In this document: positions 49,866 through 59,509 of the stretch, piece after piece
How the letters are laid out: every line of letters starts with the position of its first letter
Position numbering within the stretch: the first letter of the stretch is position 1
Assembly (NCBI RefSeq): GCF_001468285.1
Contig: NZ_LNSB01000007.1
Coordinates: 57,906 to 121,905, forward strand
Reading direction: 5' to 3'
DNA from: Sphingopyxis sp. HIX
GTDB taxonomy: Bacteria > Pseudomonadota > Alphaproteobacteria > Sphingomonadales > Sphingomonadaceae
DNA: 64,000 nt
Notes under the pieces: model-generated
Told to the model about the DNA's origin: nothing
Database searches by the model: none
Seen by the model: only the letters and a program-made list of their open reading frames with translations
Translations under genes and position numbers: made by a program

Positions 49866-51437
49866 TTATTTCTTCGCGGCAGCCTTCTTGGCCGGAGCCT
49901 TCTTGGCAGCGGCCGGCTTGTCCTCGGCTTCGGCCTTCGGCGCCGCGGCCTTCTTCGCCGGCGCCTTCTTGGCGGGTGCTTCCTCGGCCTTGGCCTCTTC
50001 CTTCACCGCGTCCTTCTTGGCGGCCGGCTTCTTCGCGGCGGCCTTTTTGGCGGGCTTGTGGTCGTGGTCATGGTCGTGACCGCAGCCGGGGCCGTGGACA
50101 TGACCGTCGTCGTCGGCCTCGATCGCGGCTTCGATCTCTTCGCGCGTCACTTCGCGGTCGCTGATCTCGGCCTTTTCGAACAGGAAGTCGACGACCTTGT
50201 CCTCATAGAGCGGGGCGCGGAGCTGGGCCGCGGCGAGCGGGTCCTGCTGCACATATTCCATGAAGCGCTGGCGGTCTTCGGGGCGATACTGCTGCGCGGC
50301 CTGCGCGACCAGGCGCTGCATTTCCTGCTGCGAGACCTGGACACCGTGCGCCTGGCCGATTTCCGAGAGGAGCAGGCCCAGGCGGACGCGGCGGACGGCG
50401 ATCGAACGATATTCGTCCTTGTCCTTTTCGAGCTCGGCCTTCGCCGCCTCGACGTCTTCCTCGTGGCTCGCCTCATGCTCGAGCTGCTGCCAGATCTGGC
50501 CGAACTCGGCCTCGACCATCGTCGGCGGCACGTCGAAGTCATGAGCGGCGGCGAGCTGGTCGAGCAGCTTGCGCTTCATGTGGGTGCGGGTCAGGCCGTT
50601 CAGTTCCTGCTCGACCTGGTCCTTCATGATCTCCTTGAGCTTGTCGAGACTCTCGAGACCCAGCGATTTGGCGAATTCGTCGTCGATCTTCGACGCCGCG
50701 GGAACCTTCACTTCCTTCACCGTCACGGCGAAGTCGGCGGGCTGGCCCTTCAGATTCTCGACCGGATAATCCTCGGGGAAGGTGACCTTCAGCACCTTTT
50801 CGTCGCCGGTCTTGACGCCGACGAGCTGGTCTTCGAAGCCGGGGATCAGCTGGCCCGAACCGATTTCGACCGCCATGTCCTCGCCGGTGCCGCCGTCGAA
50901 GGCGACGCCGTCGACGCTGCCGGCGAAGTCGATGATGATCTGGTCGCCCTGGGCGGCCTTCTTGGTCTTCGGGGCTTCCTCGAAGCGCTTCATCTGCGCG
51001 GCGAATTCCTCGATCTTGCCCATCACCGCCTTGTCGTCGGCGGGAACGGTCAGGCGCTCGAGCTTCAGGCCTTCGATCGACGGCGCCTCGATGTCGGGCA
51101 GCACTTCGAGCGCGACGGTGACTTCGGCGTCCTTGCCGGCTTCATAATCGTCGCCGAGCGTGACGGCGGGCTGCAGCGCGGGGCGCAGCTTTTCCTTGGC
51201 GATCAGGTCGCGGACGCCCGCCTCGATTGCCTTGTTCAGCGCGTCGGCCGACAGCGCGGCGCCGTGCATCTTGCGGATCAAGTTCGGCGGCACCTTGCCG
51301 GGGCGAAAGCCGGGCATGCGCACGGTCGGCGCGATGCTCTTCACCTCGTCATCGACGCGGGCATCGATATCCTTGGCGGTGATGGTGACGCGATATTCGC
51401 GCTTCAGGCCTTCGTTCAGCGTTTCGACGGTCTTCAT
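49866..51437 (-). CDS. tig: Trigger factor (ribosome-associated chaperone / peptidyl-prolyl isomerase) with extended tail
   Basis: The product is 523 aa from ATG 51437. The ribosome-binding domain includes VRMPGFRPGKVPPNLIRKMH. The FKBP-type PPIase domain has GDQIIIDFAGSVDGVAFDGG and GSGQLIPGFEDQLVGVKTGD, followed by the helical C-terminal chaperone domain (LLDQLAAAHDFDVPPTMVEA). After about residue 440 there is an unusual tail: a His-rich segment (HVHGPGCGHDHDHDH) and about 60 residues of Lys/Ala/Pro repeats (PAKKAAAKKPAAKKDA). E. coli Tig is 432 aa. It folds nascent chains at the ribosome exit. Confidence 0.95.
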   Translation of the reverse strand: MKTVETLNEGLKREYRVTITAKDIDARVDDEVKSIAPTVRMPGFRPGKVPPNLIRKMHGAALSADALNKAIEAGVRDLIAKEKLRPALQPAVTLGDDYEAGKDAEVTVALEVLPDIEAPSIEGLKLERLTVPADDKAVMGKIEEFAAQMKRFEEAPKTKKAAQGDQIIIDFAGSVDGVAFDGGTGEDMAVEIGSGQLIPGFEDQLVGVKTGDEKVLKVTFPEDYPVENLKGQPADFAVTVKEVKVPAASKIDDEFAKSLGLESLDKLKEIMKDQVEQELNGLTRTHMKRKLLDQLAAAHDFDVPPTMVEAEFGQIWQQLEHEASHEEDVEAAKAELEKDKDEYRSIAVRRVRLGLLLSEIGQAHGVQVSQQEMQRLVAQAAQQYRPEDRQRFMEYVQQDPLAAAQLRAPLYEDKVVDFLFEKAEISDREVTREEIEAAIEADDDGHVHGPGCGHDHDHDHKPAKKAAAKKPAAKKDAVKEEAKAEEAPAKKAPAKKAAAPKAEAEDKPAAAKKAPAKKAAAKK

Positions 51438-51498
51438 TGCCTTGGTCTTATCCTTGCTCAAAATCTCTCGGTTTTCCGGCCTTGGGCGAGGGCGAAAC

Positions 51499-51583
51499 TG
51501 GTGCGGGCGAAGGGACTCGAACCCCCACATCTTGCGATACTGGTACCTAAAACCAGCGCGTCTACCAATTCCGCCACGCCCGC
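51499..51583 (-). tRNA. tRNA-Leu (TAG)
   Basis: The acceptor GCGGGCG (from 51583) pairs with CGCCCGC, followed by A and an encoded CCA. The anticodon loop TTTTAGGT carries TAG, the variable arm is long, and the T-arm contains GGTTCGAGTCC. The length is 85 nt with CCA. It is upstream of trigger factor on the same strand. Confidence 0.95.
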
Positions 51584-51768
51584 TTGGGAAGCTTCGGCCG
51601 GATGCACGAAAACGCGCGCAAAGCCGCGCACGCCCGTGCGGGCCGCGCGGGGCTATAGCAGACGCGCGGCCAAGGGCAAGGCCCGGAACGCCCCGAAAGT
51701 GCGCGATCCGCGCCGACTTGCGGAACGCGTCCCCGCCCTCGCTCGTTGATCGGGCAAGGAGAAATCTC

Positions 51769-51987
51769 ATGACCTTCAACTCCAGCCTGCACGTCCATGC
51801 GGCGGACCCGCTGCCCAAGCCCAAGCCCGACGTCATCGACCCGGTGGCACCGCCCGAACAGCCGGTGCAGCCGACCCCGCTCGAGGACCCCGCCGGCCAG
51901 CCGCTCGAGGTTCCCGGCGCCCCCGGCGGCGGCGACATCGACCAGCCCGGCCGCGGCCCGAGCGAGGTACCGCCGCAGCAAAGCTGA
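51769..51987 (+). CDS. Small proline-rich protein
   Basis: The product is 72 aa from ATG 51769 with a strong AAGGAG. It begins MTFNSSLHVHAADPLPKPKP and continues with many Pro and acidic residues (PVAPPEQPVQPTPLEDP), ending in a Gly/Pro-rich stretch. It has no known domain, leader or membrane segment and is probably disordered. The strong ribosome site supports expression. Confidence 0.6.
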   Translation: MTFNSSLHVHAADPLPKPKPDVIDPVAPPEQPVQPTPLEDPAGQPLEVPGAPGGGDIDQPGRGPSEVPPQQS

Positions 51988-52067
51988 TGCGACCCGAAGA
52001 GCTTAGCGAGCTAATCACTTGACCCGCCCCCTCCCCGCCCGCCACCATGGCGGCCGGGGAGAGAGAT

Positions 52068-53753
52068 ATGAGACGACCGACCGCTTTTGCCGCGCTGCTG
52101 CTAGCGCTGACCGCACCCGTCGCGGCGCAGGAAACCACACTCTACCGCGGCGGGCCGATCGTTACGATGGACGGCGACACGCCGCAGACGGTCGAAGCCG
52201 TCGTAACCGAAGGTGATCGCATCGCCTTCGTCGGCAGCGAGAAGGAAGCGCGCAAAGTCGCGGGCGACAATGCAGCCGTCCGCGACCTCAAGGGCGCCAC
52301 CATGCTCCCCGGCTTCATCGACGCCCATTCGCATTTCACCGTGGCGACGCAGATGGCGGGCGGGCTCGACCTGCGCGCCGCACCGACGCCCCCAGCCGAC
52401 ATTCCCGCGCTGCAAGCCGCGATCCGCGCCCATATCGCCGCCAGGGCCATGCCGCCCGGCCAGTGGGCGATCGTCTGGCAATATGACCAGGAGGCGCTGG
52501 CCGAGAAGCGCCACATCACGCGCGCCGAACTCGACGCGGTCGCGGCGGACCGGCCGATTCTCGTGCTGCATGTCTCGCTCCACGGCGCAGTCGCGAACAG
52601 CGCCGCGCTCGCCGCCGCGGGGATCGACGAAGCCACCCCGGTGCCGCCCGGCGGCATCATGCCGCGCGACGCGGCGGGCAGGCTCAACGGCGTGCTGCTC
52701 GAAAAGGCGATGTTCCTTATGCTCGCCAAGATGCCGCAACCGACCGCTGAGCAGAAGCTCGCCGCGCTCGACGCCGCGCAAGACGCCTATTTCGCCGAGG
52801 GCTATACCCATGCGCAGGACGGCGCGACGCTGCCGCCCGACATCGCCTTCCTGAGCAGCGACGCGGCGCGCCAGCGGCTCAGGATCGACCTCGCCCTGCT
52901 CCCCTTCTCGACCGGCCTCGACGCGCTGCTCGCGCAGCCTGATCTCAGTTTCGGGACCTACACCGACCATGTGAAGCTGCAGGGCATCAAATTCGTGCTC
53001 GACGGATCGGTGCAGGCGCGCACCGGCTTTTTCACCCGCGACTATGCACGCGGCAGCCCCGAGGGCACGCACCCCTGGCACGGCCAGCCCGTGCTGTCCG
53101 AGGCGGATTTCGTCGCGCAGGCGAAAAAGGCCCACGACCGCGGCTGGCAGCTGTTTGTCCACGCCAACGGCGACGCCGCGATCGACATGGCGATCCGCGG
53201 CTTCGACGCGCTCGGCATAAAGGCCGCCGACGACCGCCGCCCGGTGGTCATCCACTCGCAGTTCCAGCGCCGCGACCAGCTGCCGGCCTACGCTCGCATC
53301 GGCGTGGGTCCCGCCTATTTCTCGAACCACGCCTGGTATTGGGCCGACGTCCACCGCACCAATTTCCCGGCCGAAGTCGTCGATTTCATCAGCCCGCTGC
53401 GCTCGGCCCGCGCCGCCGGGCTCACGCCATCGAACCACAGCGATTTCAGCGTCACCCCGCTCGACACGCGCTTCATGCTCTGGACCTCGATGGCGCGCGT
53501 CTCGCCCACCGGCGTCGTCAGCGGCGCGGACGAGAGGCTGGGCGCTTATGAAGCGCTGCAGGCGCTGACCACCGGCCCCGCCTGGCAGGCGTTCGAGGAG
53601 GATCGCAAGGGCCGGATCAAGCCCGGCCTGCTGGCCGATTTCGTCATCCTCGACAAAAATCCGCTGACGACGCCGGTCGAGCAGATCAGGAACATCCGCG
53701 TCGTTGCGACGATCAAGGAAGCGAAGATGGTGTGGCAGGCACCACTGCGCTAG
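52068..53753 (+). CDS. Exported amidohydrolase (YtcJ-like, Amidohydro_3)
   Basis: The product is 561 aa from ATG 52068, directly after GGGGAGAGAGAT. A signal peptide (MRRPTAFAALLLALTAPVAA) precedes the metal-dependent hydrolase fold: MLPGFIDAHSHFTVATQM (HxH ligands), then HANGDAAIDMAIRGFDALG, PVVIHSQFQRRDQLPAY and PSNHSDFSVTP. It ends with KPGLLADFVILDKNPLTTP, the usual C-terminal beta-sandwich entry. It hydrolyses an amide-type substrate, probably in the periplasm; the substrate is not predictable. Confidence 0.9.
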   Translation: MRRPTAFAALLLALTAPVAAQETTLYRGGPIVTMDGDTPQTVEAVVTEGDRIAFVGSEKEARKVAGDNAAVRDLKGATMLPGFIDAHSHFTVATQMAGGLDLRAAPTPPADIPALQAAIRAHIAARAMPPGQWAIVWQYDQEALAEKRHITRAELDAVAADRPILVLHVSLHGAVANSAALAAAGIDEATPVPPGGIMPRDAAGRLNGVLLEKAMFLMLAKMPQPTAEQKLAALDAAQDAYFAEGYTHAQDGATLPPDIAFLSSDAARQRLRIDLALLPFSTGLDALLAQPDLSFGTYTDHVKLQGIKFVLDGSVQARTGFFTRDYARGSPEGTHPWHGQPVLSEADFVAQAKKAHDRGWQLFVHANGDAAIDMAIRGFDALGIKAADDRRPVVIHSQFQRRDQLPAYARIGVGPAYFSNHAWYWADVHRTNFPAEVVDFISPLRSARAAGLTPSNHSDFSVTPLDTRFMLWTSMARVSPTGVVSGADERLGAYEALQALTTGPAWQAFEEDRKGRIKPGLLADFVILDKNPLTTPVEQIRNIRVVATIKEAKMVWQAPLR

Positions 53754-54663
53754 TCGCCGCGCTCGCCTCAGGTACCCCGGCAGCCTCGGCCGGCGCGACC
53801 GCCTTCAAGTCGACAATCTTGTCGCGATCATAAGCGAGCACGCCCGGAATCGGCGGCATGCGACTGACCGACAGCCCATAGAAATTGTCGAGTTTGCCAT
53901 AAGCGCGAAAATCGGCCTCGGCATAAGGAAAGGCCTTGAGCGAGTCGGGCACGCCGAAGCGCAGCGGACCATGCTCGGCCCCGAGGTTCTGCGGACGGTA
54001 CAGCCCCGCTTCGGAACCGGTCAACGGCCCTGTCTGCGGAAAATCGGGATCCAGTCCCGGGCCGACGAGGAAGAAATTGCCCGTATCGGTGATGACGCCC
54101 GGCTTCACCTCGAACGCGACGGTGCCCATGCAGTAGCAGAAGCCCGCCATCGCACCGCCGCCGGCGACGAAGATCGGGCCGTAATAGGCATAGCGGCCGG
54201 GCTTGACCTTGGTCAGATAGCTGTAGCTGTCGGGGCTCTCGCTCTTCGCGAACACATATTGCGGGCCGAACGACACCGGATCGCGAAGTTCGATCGCGCC
54301 GATCGCGAAATTCTCCGCCGTCGGTTCGATCGGCTTTTCGGGCATCCTGCCCTTGGTCTGCCGCGCCACCTCGGCCCGCGATTCCCAGTTCTTGAGCTTG
54401 CCCGGATATTTCTTCTGCACCTTGGCCAGCGCCTCGGCCCAGTCCCTTTCATAGGCGGCGACGGTCGCATCGTCGGGCAACCGCAACAGCAGCGCATTCT
54501 GCCGGAACGGACCGCTGACGAAGATATAGCCGCTGTCGGGCTCGATCTTCGCTTTCCCCGAAATCAGGTTCTTTTCTTCGATCGACTCCGAGGTGAGCTC
54601 CGCAGCGGCGACGGACGGGAGCGCGGCAGCGAGCGCGGCGGCGCAAAACAGGGTGCGGATCAT
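53713..54663 (-). CDS. Exported protein of unknown function
   Basis: The product is 316 aa from ATG 54663, overlapping the preceding gene's stop (ATGA). The leader is MIRTLFCAAALAAALPSVAA. The body contains YIFVSGPFRQNALLLRLPDD, YYGPIFVAGGGAMAGFCYCM and a C-terminal Ala/Pro/Ser-rich tail. I recognise no domain. Its 3' end overlaps the convergent amidohydrolase by 41 bp, so the tail may be longer than in relatives. It forms an operon with the 200-aa exported gene. Confidence 0.75.
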   Translation of the reverse strand: MIRTLFCAAALAAALPSVAAAELTSESIEEKNLISGKAKIEPDSGYIFVSGPFRQNALLLRLPDDATVAAYERDWAEALAKVQKKYPGKLKNWESRAEVARQTKGRMPEKPIEPTAENFAIGAIELRDPVSFGPQYVFAKSESPDSYSYLTKVKPGRYAYYGPIFVAGGGAMAGFCYCMGTVAFEVKPGVITDTGNFFLVGPGLDPDFPQTGPLTGSEAGLYRPQNLGAEHGPLRFGVPDSLKAFPYAEADFRAYGKLDNFYGLSVSRMPPIPGVLAYDRDKIVDLKAVAPAEAAGVPEASAATSAVVPATPSSLP

Positions 54664-55262
54664 TTCGGCAGTACCTCCGCTTTCGGCTTGGGGCCAGAGG
54701 CGACGCGCGCCTGCTTCATCAGATAGCCGGTGCGCTTCTCGTCCTCCACACGGCCAAAACCTTCCTCGAAGTGAAAGGCCTGCCACCGTTCCTTCTCCAT
54801 GCCATAACGGTCATAGCCCTTGAATCCCATACAGTTGCGCATGTTGATCCGGCGGATGCGCCGCCGCTCCGCCGACCCGAAGATCGCATCGGCCATCGCC
54901 GATCCGATCGCGCCGCCCAGCGCGCCCGCCATGCCATATTGGGTGGCGTAATAAGTCGACATATAGCTGTCGCCGCCGGCGTAATAATTGATTCCGCTCG
55001 ACACCGCGTCGCATTCGCTGATGTCGTTGTACGCGGTGTCGAAATTGGTGCCGTCGCGGTGGAAATAGAAATATTTGTCATAGGTCTCGACGTCGGCGGG
55101 CGTCGCCTCGAACGCGGTGTCGGGCATGTCGACCGCGGCCACCTCCTCGGCACTGAACGCGCGCATCGGGACCGGCGCCTTGATCGCCTGCGCATCCGCC
55201 GCCGTCGTCGCTATGCAAAATGAGGCCGCCACGATGGCGACCGACAGGTAAATCTTCGGCAT
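54660..55262 (-). CDS. Exported protein of unknown function
   Basis: The product is 200 aa with a Sec signal peptide (MPKIYLSVAIVAASFCIATT, cleavage near ADA-Q). The middle contains YYAGGDSYMSTYYATQYGMA with the Gly/Ala-rich GALGGAIGSAMADAIFGSAE, which could insert in or contact a membrane, and then NMRNCMGFKGYDRYGMEKER. No family was recognised. First gene of a two-gene operon with the 316-aa exported protein. Confidence 0.75.
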   Translation of the reverse strand: MPKIYLSVAIVAASFCIATTAADAQAIKAPVPMRAFSAEEVAAVDMPDTAFEATPADVETYDKYFYFHRDGTNFDTAYNDISECDAVSSGINYYAGGDSYMSTYYATQYGMAGALGGAIGSAMADAIFGSAERRRIRRINMRNCMGFKGYDRYGMEKERWQAFHFEEGFGRVEDEKRTGYLMKQARVASGPKPKAEVLPK

Positions 55263-55342
55263 CCCGTCCCCCCGGATATAATCGGGGCCGGGATCTGAAT
55301 CATTCCCCTGCGCCCCGTCCTGAATGTGTCAGAAATCGCGCC

Positions 55343-55969
55343 CTATTGATAGTCGGGCTGCGGCGGGTCGCGCCGGATGAAGCCGAAGAGCGTGTAGCCG
55401 AGCACCGCGAGCCCGGCGAGCAGCCCCGCCAGCGGCAGCAAATAGCCCGCGGGCTTCGCCCCGTCGGAGATCACGACATAATCGTCGGCCAGTTCGGACC
55501 CGAAGGATTTCTTCACCGCGTCGGTGTCGCCGCTGTCCGAATTGATCCCGAACTCGATCATGCCTTCGACCGGGCGCTCCCTGGTGTAGGCGGGATTGCC
55601 CTTGATCGTCGCCTCGGCCTTGGCCGGGTCGGCTTCCTGCAGCAGTCCCATCAGCAGCCCGGCTTCGGCGGAATCCTCGCGGTGCACCAGCACCTGGATC
55701 TTGCCGGGGCCCGGGGTCGCGGTGCGCACGGGGCTGTAGATATCGGCGCCCGCCGATCCCGACTCGCCGCTGGTGATCACGCCGCCGTCGATCAGGAACC
55801 AGCGCGCGTCGGTGATCCGGTACCAGCCGACCCCCGGCTTCTGCGACATCAATTGCGCGACGGTGATGTCGACGCGCTTGCCCGCGTTGATGCTTTCATA
55901 GAGGCCCTGCCCGCCCCACCAGCTCAGCGCGCCGCCCGCGATCAGGCCGATCATTCCCAATTTGATCAT
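55343..55969 (-). CDS. Membrane protein of unknown function
   Basis: The product is 208 aa with an N-terminal membrane segment (LGMIGLIAGGALSWWGGQGL), a soluble middle domain (VGWYRITDARWFLIDGGVIT, KIQVLVHREDSAEAGLLMGL) and a C-terminal membrane segment (YLLPLAGLLAGLAVLGYTLF). Both ends are anchored, so the middle domain is probably periplasmic. No family was recognised. Confidence 0.75.
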   Translation of the reverse strand: MIKLGMIGLIAGGALSWWGGQGLYESINAGKRVDITVAQLMSQKPGVGWYRITDARWFLIDGGVITSGESGSAGADIYSPVRTATPGPGKIQVLVHREDSAEAGLLMGLLQEADPAKAEATIKGNPAYTRERPVEGMIEFGINSDSGDTDAVKKSFGSELADDYVVISDGAKPAGYLLPLAGLLAGLAVLGYTLFGFIRRDPPQPDYQ

Positions 55970-56104
55970 GAATTCCCCCTTTTGTCCGCCGCCCCCGCGA
56001 CGGATATTTCCCCGAATATTCGCAGAGGCCCGCTGTCCGCTAAGCCCCCATTTACAGCGACATGCAACGCGCGGCAGGATTCGGCAAGGCGAAAGCCGGG
56101 GCGT

Positions 56105-57445
56105 TCAGGGAAGCGTGCGCCGCGCCGCCACCTCGGCGAGCATCGCCTGCAGCGCGGCGGCATCATACCAGCGCCCGTTCGCCATCACGCCCAGCGGCGC
56201 GCGCAGCGTCGCGGGCTTCGCGAGCGGATTGTCAGCGACGAGCAGCAGGTCGGCACGATAGCCCGGCGCAACGACGCCGAACTGCGTCGCGCCGGGCACC
56301 GTCTTCGCGATGAACTCGCCCGGCGTCCGCGTCGCCGCCGACAGCGCCTGCCACGGCGTCAGCCCCGCGCTCAGCATCGCGTCGATCTCGCCGTGCAGCG
56401 CCCAGCCGGGCACCAGCCCCGGGATCGTCGGCGCATCGCCGCCCGCGACCAGCGGCACGCCGGCATCGGCCATCGCCTTCACGAAACGATCCTCGAAGGC
56501 CGCGCGCCGCGACAGGTCGACCGCCTTCTTCTGATAGCCCGACCGCGCCCAGTCGATCCGGTCGCCGGGCGCCAGATAGCGCACCTGGGGTGCGGCGAGA
56601 TAGGCCTTCACCACCTCGGGCTTGCCGAATTGCGCAGCGATTGTACGAAAAGTGAAGAGGTCCGAGGTCACGAACGCGCCGTGCGCCTTCACCAGCGCGA
56701 TCGCGTCGGCGATCCGCGCATCCTCGGGCGGCGCCTGCTGGTCGTCGGCGGGCGGCTCGGGGAAAAAGCCGTAGAAGAACTCCTCGACATGCGCGACCAT
56801 CGCCTGCCCCGCCGCGAGCTGCTTCGCGAGCCCGACCGCCTTCACATTATGCCCGACGACACCGATCCCTTGCACCTTCGCTTCGGCGGCCAGCGCCGCA
56901 AAAGCGTCGGCCGACAGGTTGGTATAGACCTTGATGAAGCTGTAACCGTTCGCCTTCGCCAGCAACACGATCGCCCGCGCCTCCTCGGGCGTCCGTACGA
57001 CGAAATGCCCATATTGCGGATCGCCGTCGACGACGAAGGCGGTGAATATCTGCGGCCCCGGCACCTCGCCCCGGTTCACCGCGATCCGCGTCCGCCCGGC
57101 AAAGGCGCTGGTCGCCTCGCCCATGTTGAGCATCGTCGTCACGCCATTCGCGAGCAGCAGCGCCAGGTCGTCGCGCGCCGTCACATGATTGTGCATGTCG
57201 GCGAGCCCCGGCATCAGCCAGGCGCCCTGGCCGTCGATCACCGGGGTTCCCGCGGGCAGCTTCGCCTTGATCCCGATGCTCGCGATCTTGCCGTCGGTGA
57301 CGATCACCGTCGTGCGCGGGATCACGCGCTCGCGGTCCATCGGCACGACATTGACGTCCTCGAAGACGATCGTCTCGGCGCCCGCCGCCCCGGCGCCCGC
57401 CAGCACCAGCCACAGGCTTAGCAGCGCGCGGAGCACGGGCCGCAT
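56105..57445 (-). CDS. Exported amidohydrolase (imidazolonepropionase-like)
   Basis: The product is 446 aa. The signal peptide (MRPVLRALLSLWLVLAGAGA) precedes WLMPGLADMHNHVTARDDLA with the HxH metal ligands. The Lys region FIKVYTNLSADAFAALAAEA and further ligands GIGVVGHNVKAVG and VAGGDAPTIPG (catalytic Asp) follow. The end, GYRADLLLVADNPL, is typical. It is a periplasmic metal-dependent hydrolase with unknown substrate. It starts 1 bp after the stop of the 161-aa exported gene, so both form an operon. Confidence 0.9.
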   Translation of the reverse strand: MRPVLRALLSLWLVLAGAGAAGAETIVFEDVNVVPMDRERVIPRTTVIVTDGKIASIGIKAKLPAGTPVIDGQGAWLMPGLADMHNHVTARDDLALLLANGVTTMLNMGEATSAFAGRTRIAVNRGEVPGPQIFTAFVVDGDPQYGHFVVRTPEEARAIVLLAKANGYSFIKVYTNLSADAFAALAAEAKVQGIGVVGHNVKAVGLAKQLAAGQAMVAHVEEFFYGFFPEPPADDQQAPPEDARIADAIALVKAHGAFVTSDLFTFRTIAAQFGKPEVVKAYLAAPQVRYLAPGDRIDWARSGYQKKAVDLSRRAAFEDRFVKAMADAGVPLVAGGDAPTIPGLVPGWALHGEIDAMLSAGLTPWQALSAATRTPGEFIAKTVPGATQFGVVAPGYRADLLLVADNPLAKPATLRAPLGVMANGRWYDAAALQAMLAEVAARRTLP

Positions 57446-57446
57446 G

Positions 57447-57932
57447 TCAGCCGGCGCAGAAGCGGGCGAAGTCCGCGATCGCCCGCCGACCGCTCGCCGT
57501 CGCCGCCATGTCGAGGCTCGCGGTGCCGTCGGTCATGCGCAGCCAGCCGTTCGCGACAAAGGCGCGGAAGAAGGGCGCATCCGCCGCGATCTCCTCGGTG
57601 GACGAGAAATAGGGCATTTCCTCGGCCTCGGTCGTCCCCGCGACGTGCAGCGCCGCCTCGCCCGACACCAGGTCGATCGCGGTCAGGTCGGGCGAATGGC
57701 CCGAAATGCCGACGAAGATGCGGTTGCTGCCCTCCTCGCAGGTGAAATTGAGCGGCTGATCGTCGGTGCCGTCGACCTCATAGGCGAGGATCGCGGCGTC
57801 GGCGCGATCCTCGTCGCTGACGCGCAGCGCCCAGTCATAACCCTCGTTCACCGCCGGCGCGGCCTGCGCCGCGCTGCCCAACATGGCGCCAGCCAGAATC
57901 CCGGCGACGATCAGCGTCCGCTTCTTCATCAT
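57447..57932 (-). CDS. Exported protein of unknown function
   Basis: The product is 161 aa from ATG 57932 (GAAGGATAGG directly before). The leader MMKKRTLIVAGILAGAMLGS is cut near AAQAA. The mature part contains RIFVGISGHSPDLTAIDLVS and EALHVAGTTEAEEMPY-like segments with two Cys. No family was recognised. First gene of an operon with the amidohydrolase. Confidence 0.7.
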   Translation of the reverse strand: MMKKRTLIVAGILAGAMLGSAAQAAPAVNEGYDWALRVSDEDRADAAILAYEVDGTDDQPLNFTCEEGSNRIFVGISGHSPDLTAIDLVSGEAALHVAGTTEAEEMPYFSSTEEIAADAPFFRAFVANGWLRMTDGTASLDMAATASGRRAIADFARFCAG

Positions 57933-58021
57933 CCTATCCTTCGTCATCATTTTTGCATCGATATCAATGCTTATGACGACGAAGTAGCCGGATAGCCGTA
58001 ACGCGGATCACAGAAGGCGCG

Positions 58022-59509
58022 TCAGCCGAGCGCCTTCTTGAGCAGTTCGTTGACGACCTGCGGGTTCGCCTTGCCCTGCATCGCCTTCATCGTCTGCCCG
58101 ACGAAGAAACCGAAGAGCGCTTCCTTGCCGCCCTTATACTGCGCCACCTTGTCTTCATTGGCGGCGAGGACCTTGGCGATCTCGGCCTCGATCGCCCCGG
58201 TGTCGCTGGTCTGCTTGAGCCCCTCGCGATCGACGATCGCCGCGGCGCCGTCGCCGGTCTCGAGCATCTTTTCGAACACCTGTTTCGCAATCGTGCCCGA
58301 AATCGTACCGTCGGCGACCAGGCCGAGCAGTTCGGCGGCCTGCACCGGGCTGACCGGCGAGTCCGAAATATCGCGGCCCAACCGGTTGAGCGCGCCGAAC
58401 AGCTCGCTCGTCACCCAGTTGGCGGCGGCGACGGGCTTCGCGCCCGCTTCGAGCAGGGTATCGAACCAGCGCGCCGCCTCGACCTCCGCTGTCAGCACAT
58501 CGGCGTTATAGGCGCTGATGCCCTCGCCCAGATAGCGCGCGCGCTTGGCATCGGGCAGTTCGGGCAGGCTCTCGCGGCACTCGGCCAGAAATGCATCGTC
58601 GAGTTCGAGCGGCAGCAAATCGGGATCGGGGAAGTAGCGGTAATCATGCGCATCTTCCTTCGATCGCATCGAGCGAGTCTCGTTGCGGTCGGGATCGTAG
58701 AGCCGCGTTTCCTGCACCACGCTGCCCCCGCCCTCGATCAACTCGACCTGGCGCTTCGCCTCACCCTCGATCACCGCCATTACGAAGCGCACCGAATTGA
58801 CGTTCTTCGTCTCGGTGCGCGTACCGAATTCGTCGCCGGGCCTCCGCACGCTGACGTTCACGTCGGCGCGCATCGAGCCCTCTTCCATATTGCCGTCGCA
58901 CGAGCCGACATAGCGCAGGATCGAGCGCAGCTTGCGGACATAGGCGCCGGCCTCGGCGGGCGAGCGCATATCGGGGCGCGAGACGATCTCCATCAGCGCG
59001 ACGCCCGAGCGGTTCAGGTCGACATAGGACATCGTCGGATGCTGGTCGTGCATCAGCTTGCCCGCGTCCTGCTCGACATGGATGCGCTCGATCCCGATCC
59101 GCTTGGGCTCGGGGATGCCGGCCTTTTCATCTTCCTCGATCGTCAGCGAACCTTCGCCGACAAGCGGATGGTAAAGCTGCGAAATCTGGTAACCCTGCGG
59201 CAGGTCGGCGTAGAAATAATTCTTGCGGTCGAAACGCGACCATTTGTTGATCTGCGCCTCGATCGCCATGCCCGTGCGCACCGCCTGGCGGATGCACTCG
59301 CGGTTGGGTACCGGCAGCATGCCGGGCATCGCCGCGTCGACGAGCGACACCTGCGTATTCGGCTCCGCTCCGAACGCCGTCGCGGCGCCCGAGAACAGCT
59401 TGGCGTTGGAGGTGACCTGCGCATGGACCTCGAGGCCGATCACGACCTCCCACTCGCCGGTTTCGCCCTTGATGCGATATGTCGATTCCGTCACGTTTTC
59501 ATCCACCAT
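58022..59509 (-). CDS. gatB: Aspartyl/glutamyl-tRNA amidotransferase subunit B
   Basis: The product is 495 aa from ATG 59509. GatB signatures: [79 protein letters not shown] and [17 protein letters not shown]. The C-terminal YqeY-like tail domain ends NELLKKALG. It binds misacylated Glu-tRNA(Gln) or Asp-tRNA(Asn) and activates it for amidation. Its start overlaps the preceding Sel1-like gene by 11 bp and has no strong ribosome site, so coupling is likely. Confidence 0.97.
   Translation of the reverse strand: MVDENVTESTYRIKGETGEWEVVIGLEVHAQVTSNAKLFSGAATAFGAEPNTQVSLVDAAMPGMLPVPNRECIRQAVRTGMAIEAQINKWSRFDRKNYFYADLPQGYQISQLYHPLVGEGSLTIEEDEKAGIPEPKRIGIERIHVEQDAGKLMHDQHPTMSYVDLNRSGVALMEIVSRPDMRSPAEAGAYVRKLRSILRYVGSCDGNMEEGSMRADVNVSVRRPGDEFGTRTETKNVNSVRFVMAVIEGEAKRQVELIEGGGSVVQETRLYDPDRNETRSMRSKEDAHDYRYFPDPDLLPLELDDAFLAECRESLPELPDAKRARYLGEGISAYNADVLTAEVEAARWFDTLLEAGAKPVAAANWVTSELFGALNRLGRDISDSPVSPVQAAELLGLVADGTISGTIAKQVFEKMLETGDGAAAIVDREGLKQTSDTGAIEAEIAKVLAANEDKVAQYKGGKEALFGFFVGQTMKAMQGKANPQVVNELLKKALG

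Noticed and set aside
49641..51749. About 700-codon plus-strand frame antisense to trigger factor
   Set aside because: It crosses tRNA-Leu and mirrors the trigger factor codons; the Leu/Gly repeats come from the reversed Lys/Ala tail.
55220..57421. About 730-codon plus-strand frame
   Set aside because: Antisense to a membrane protein and an amidohydrolase with clear metal-binding motifs; Arg/His-rich shadow composition.
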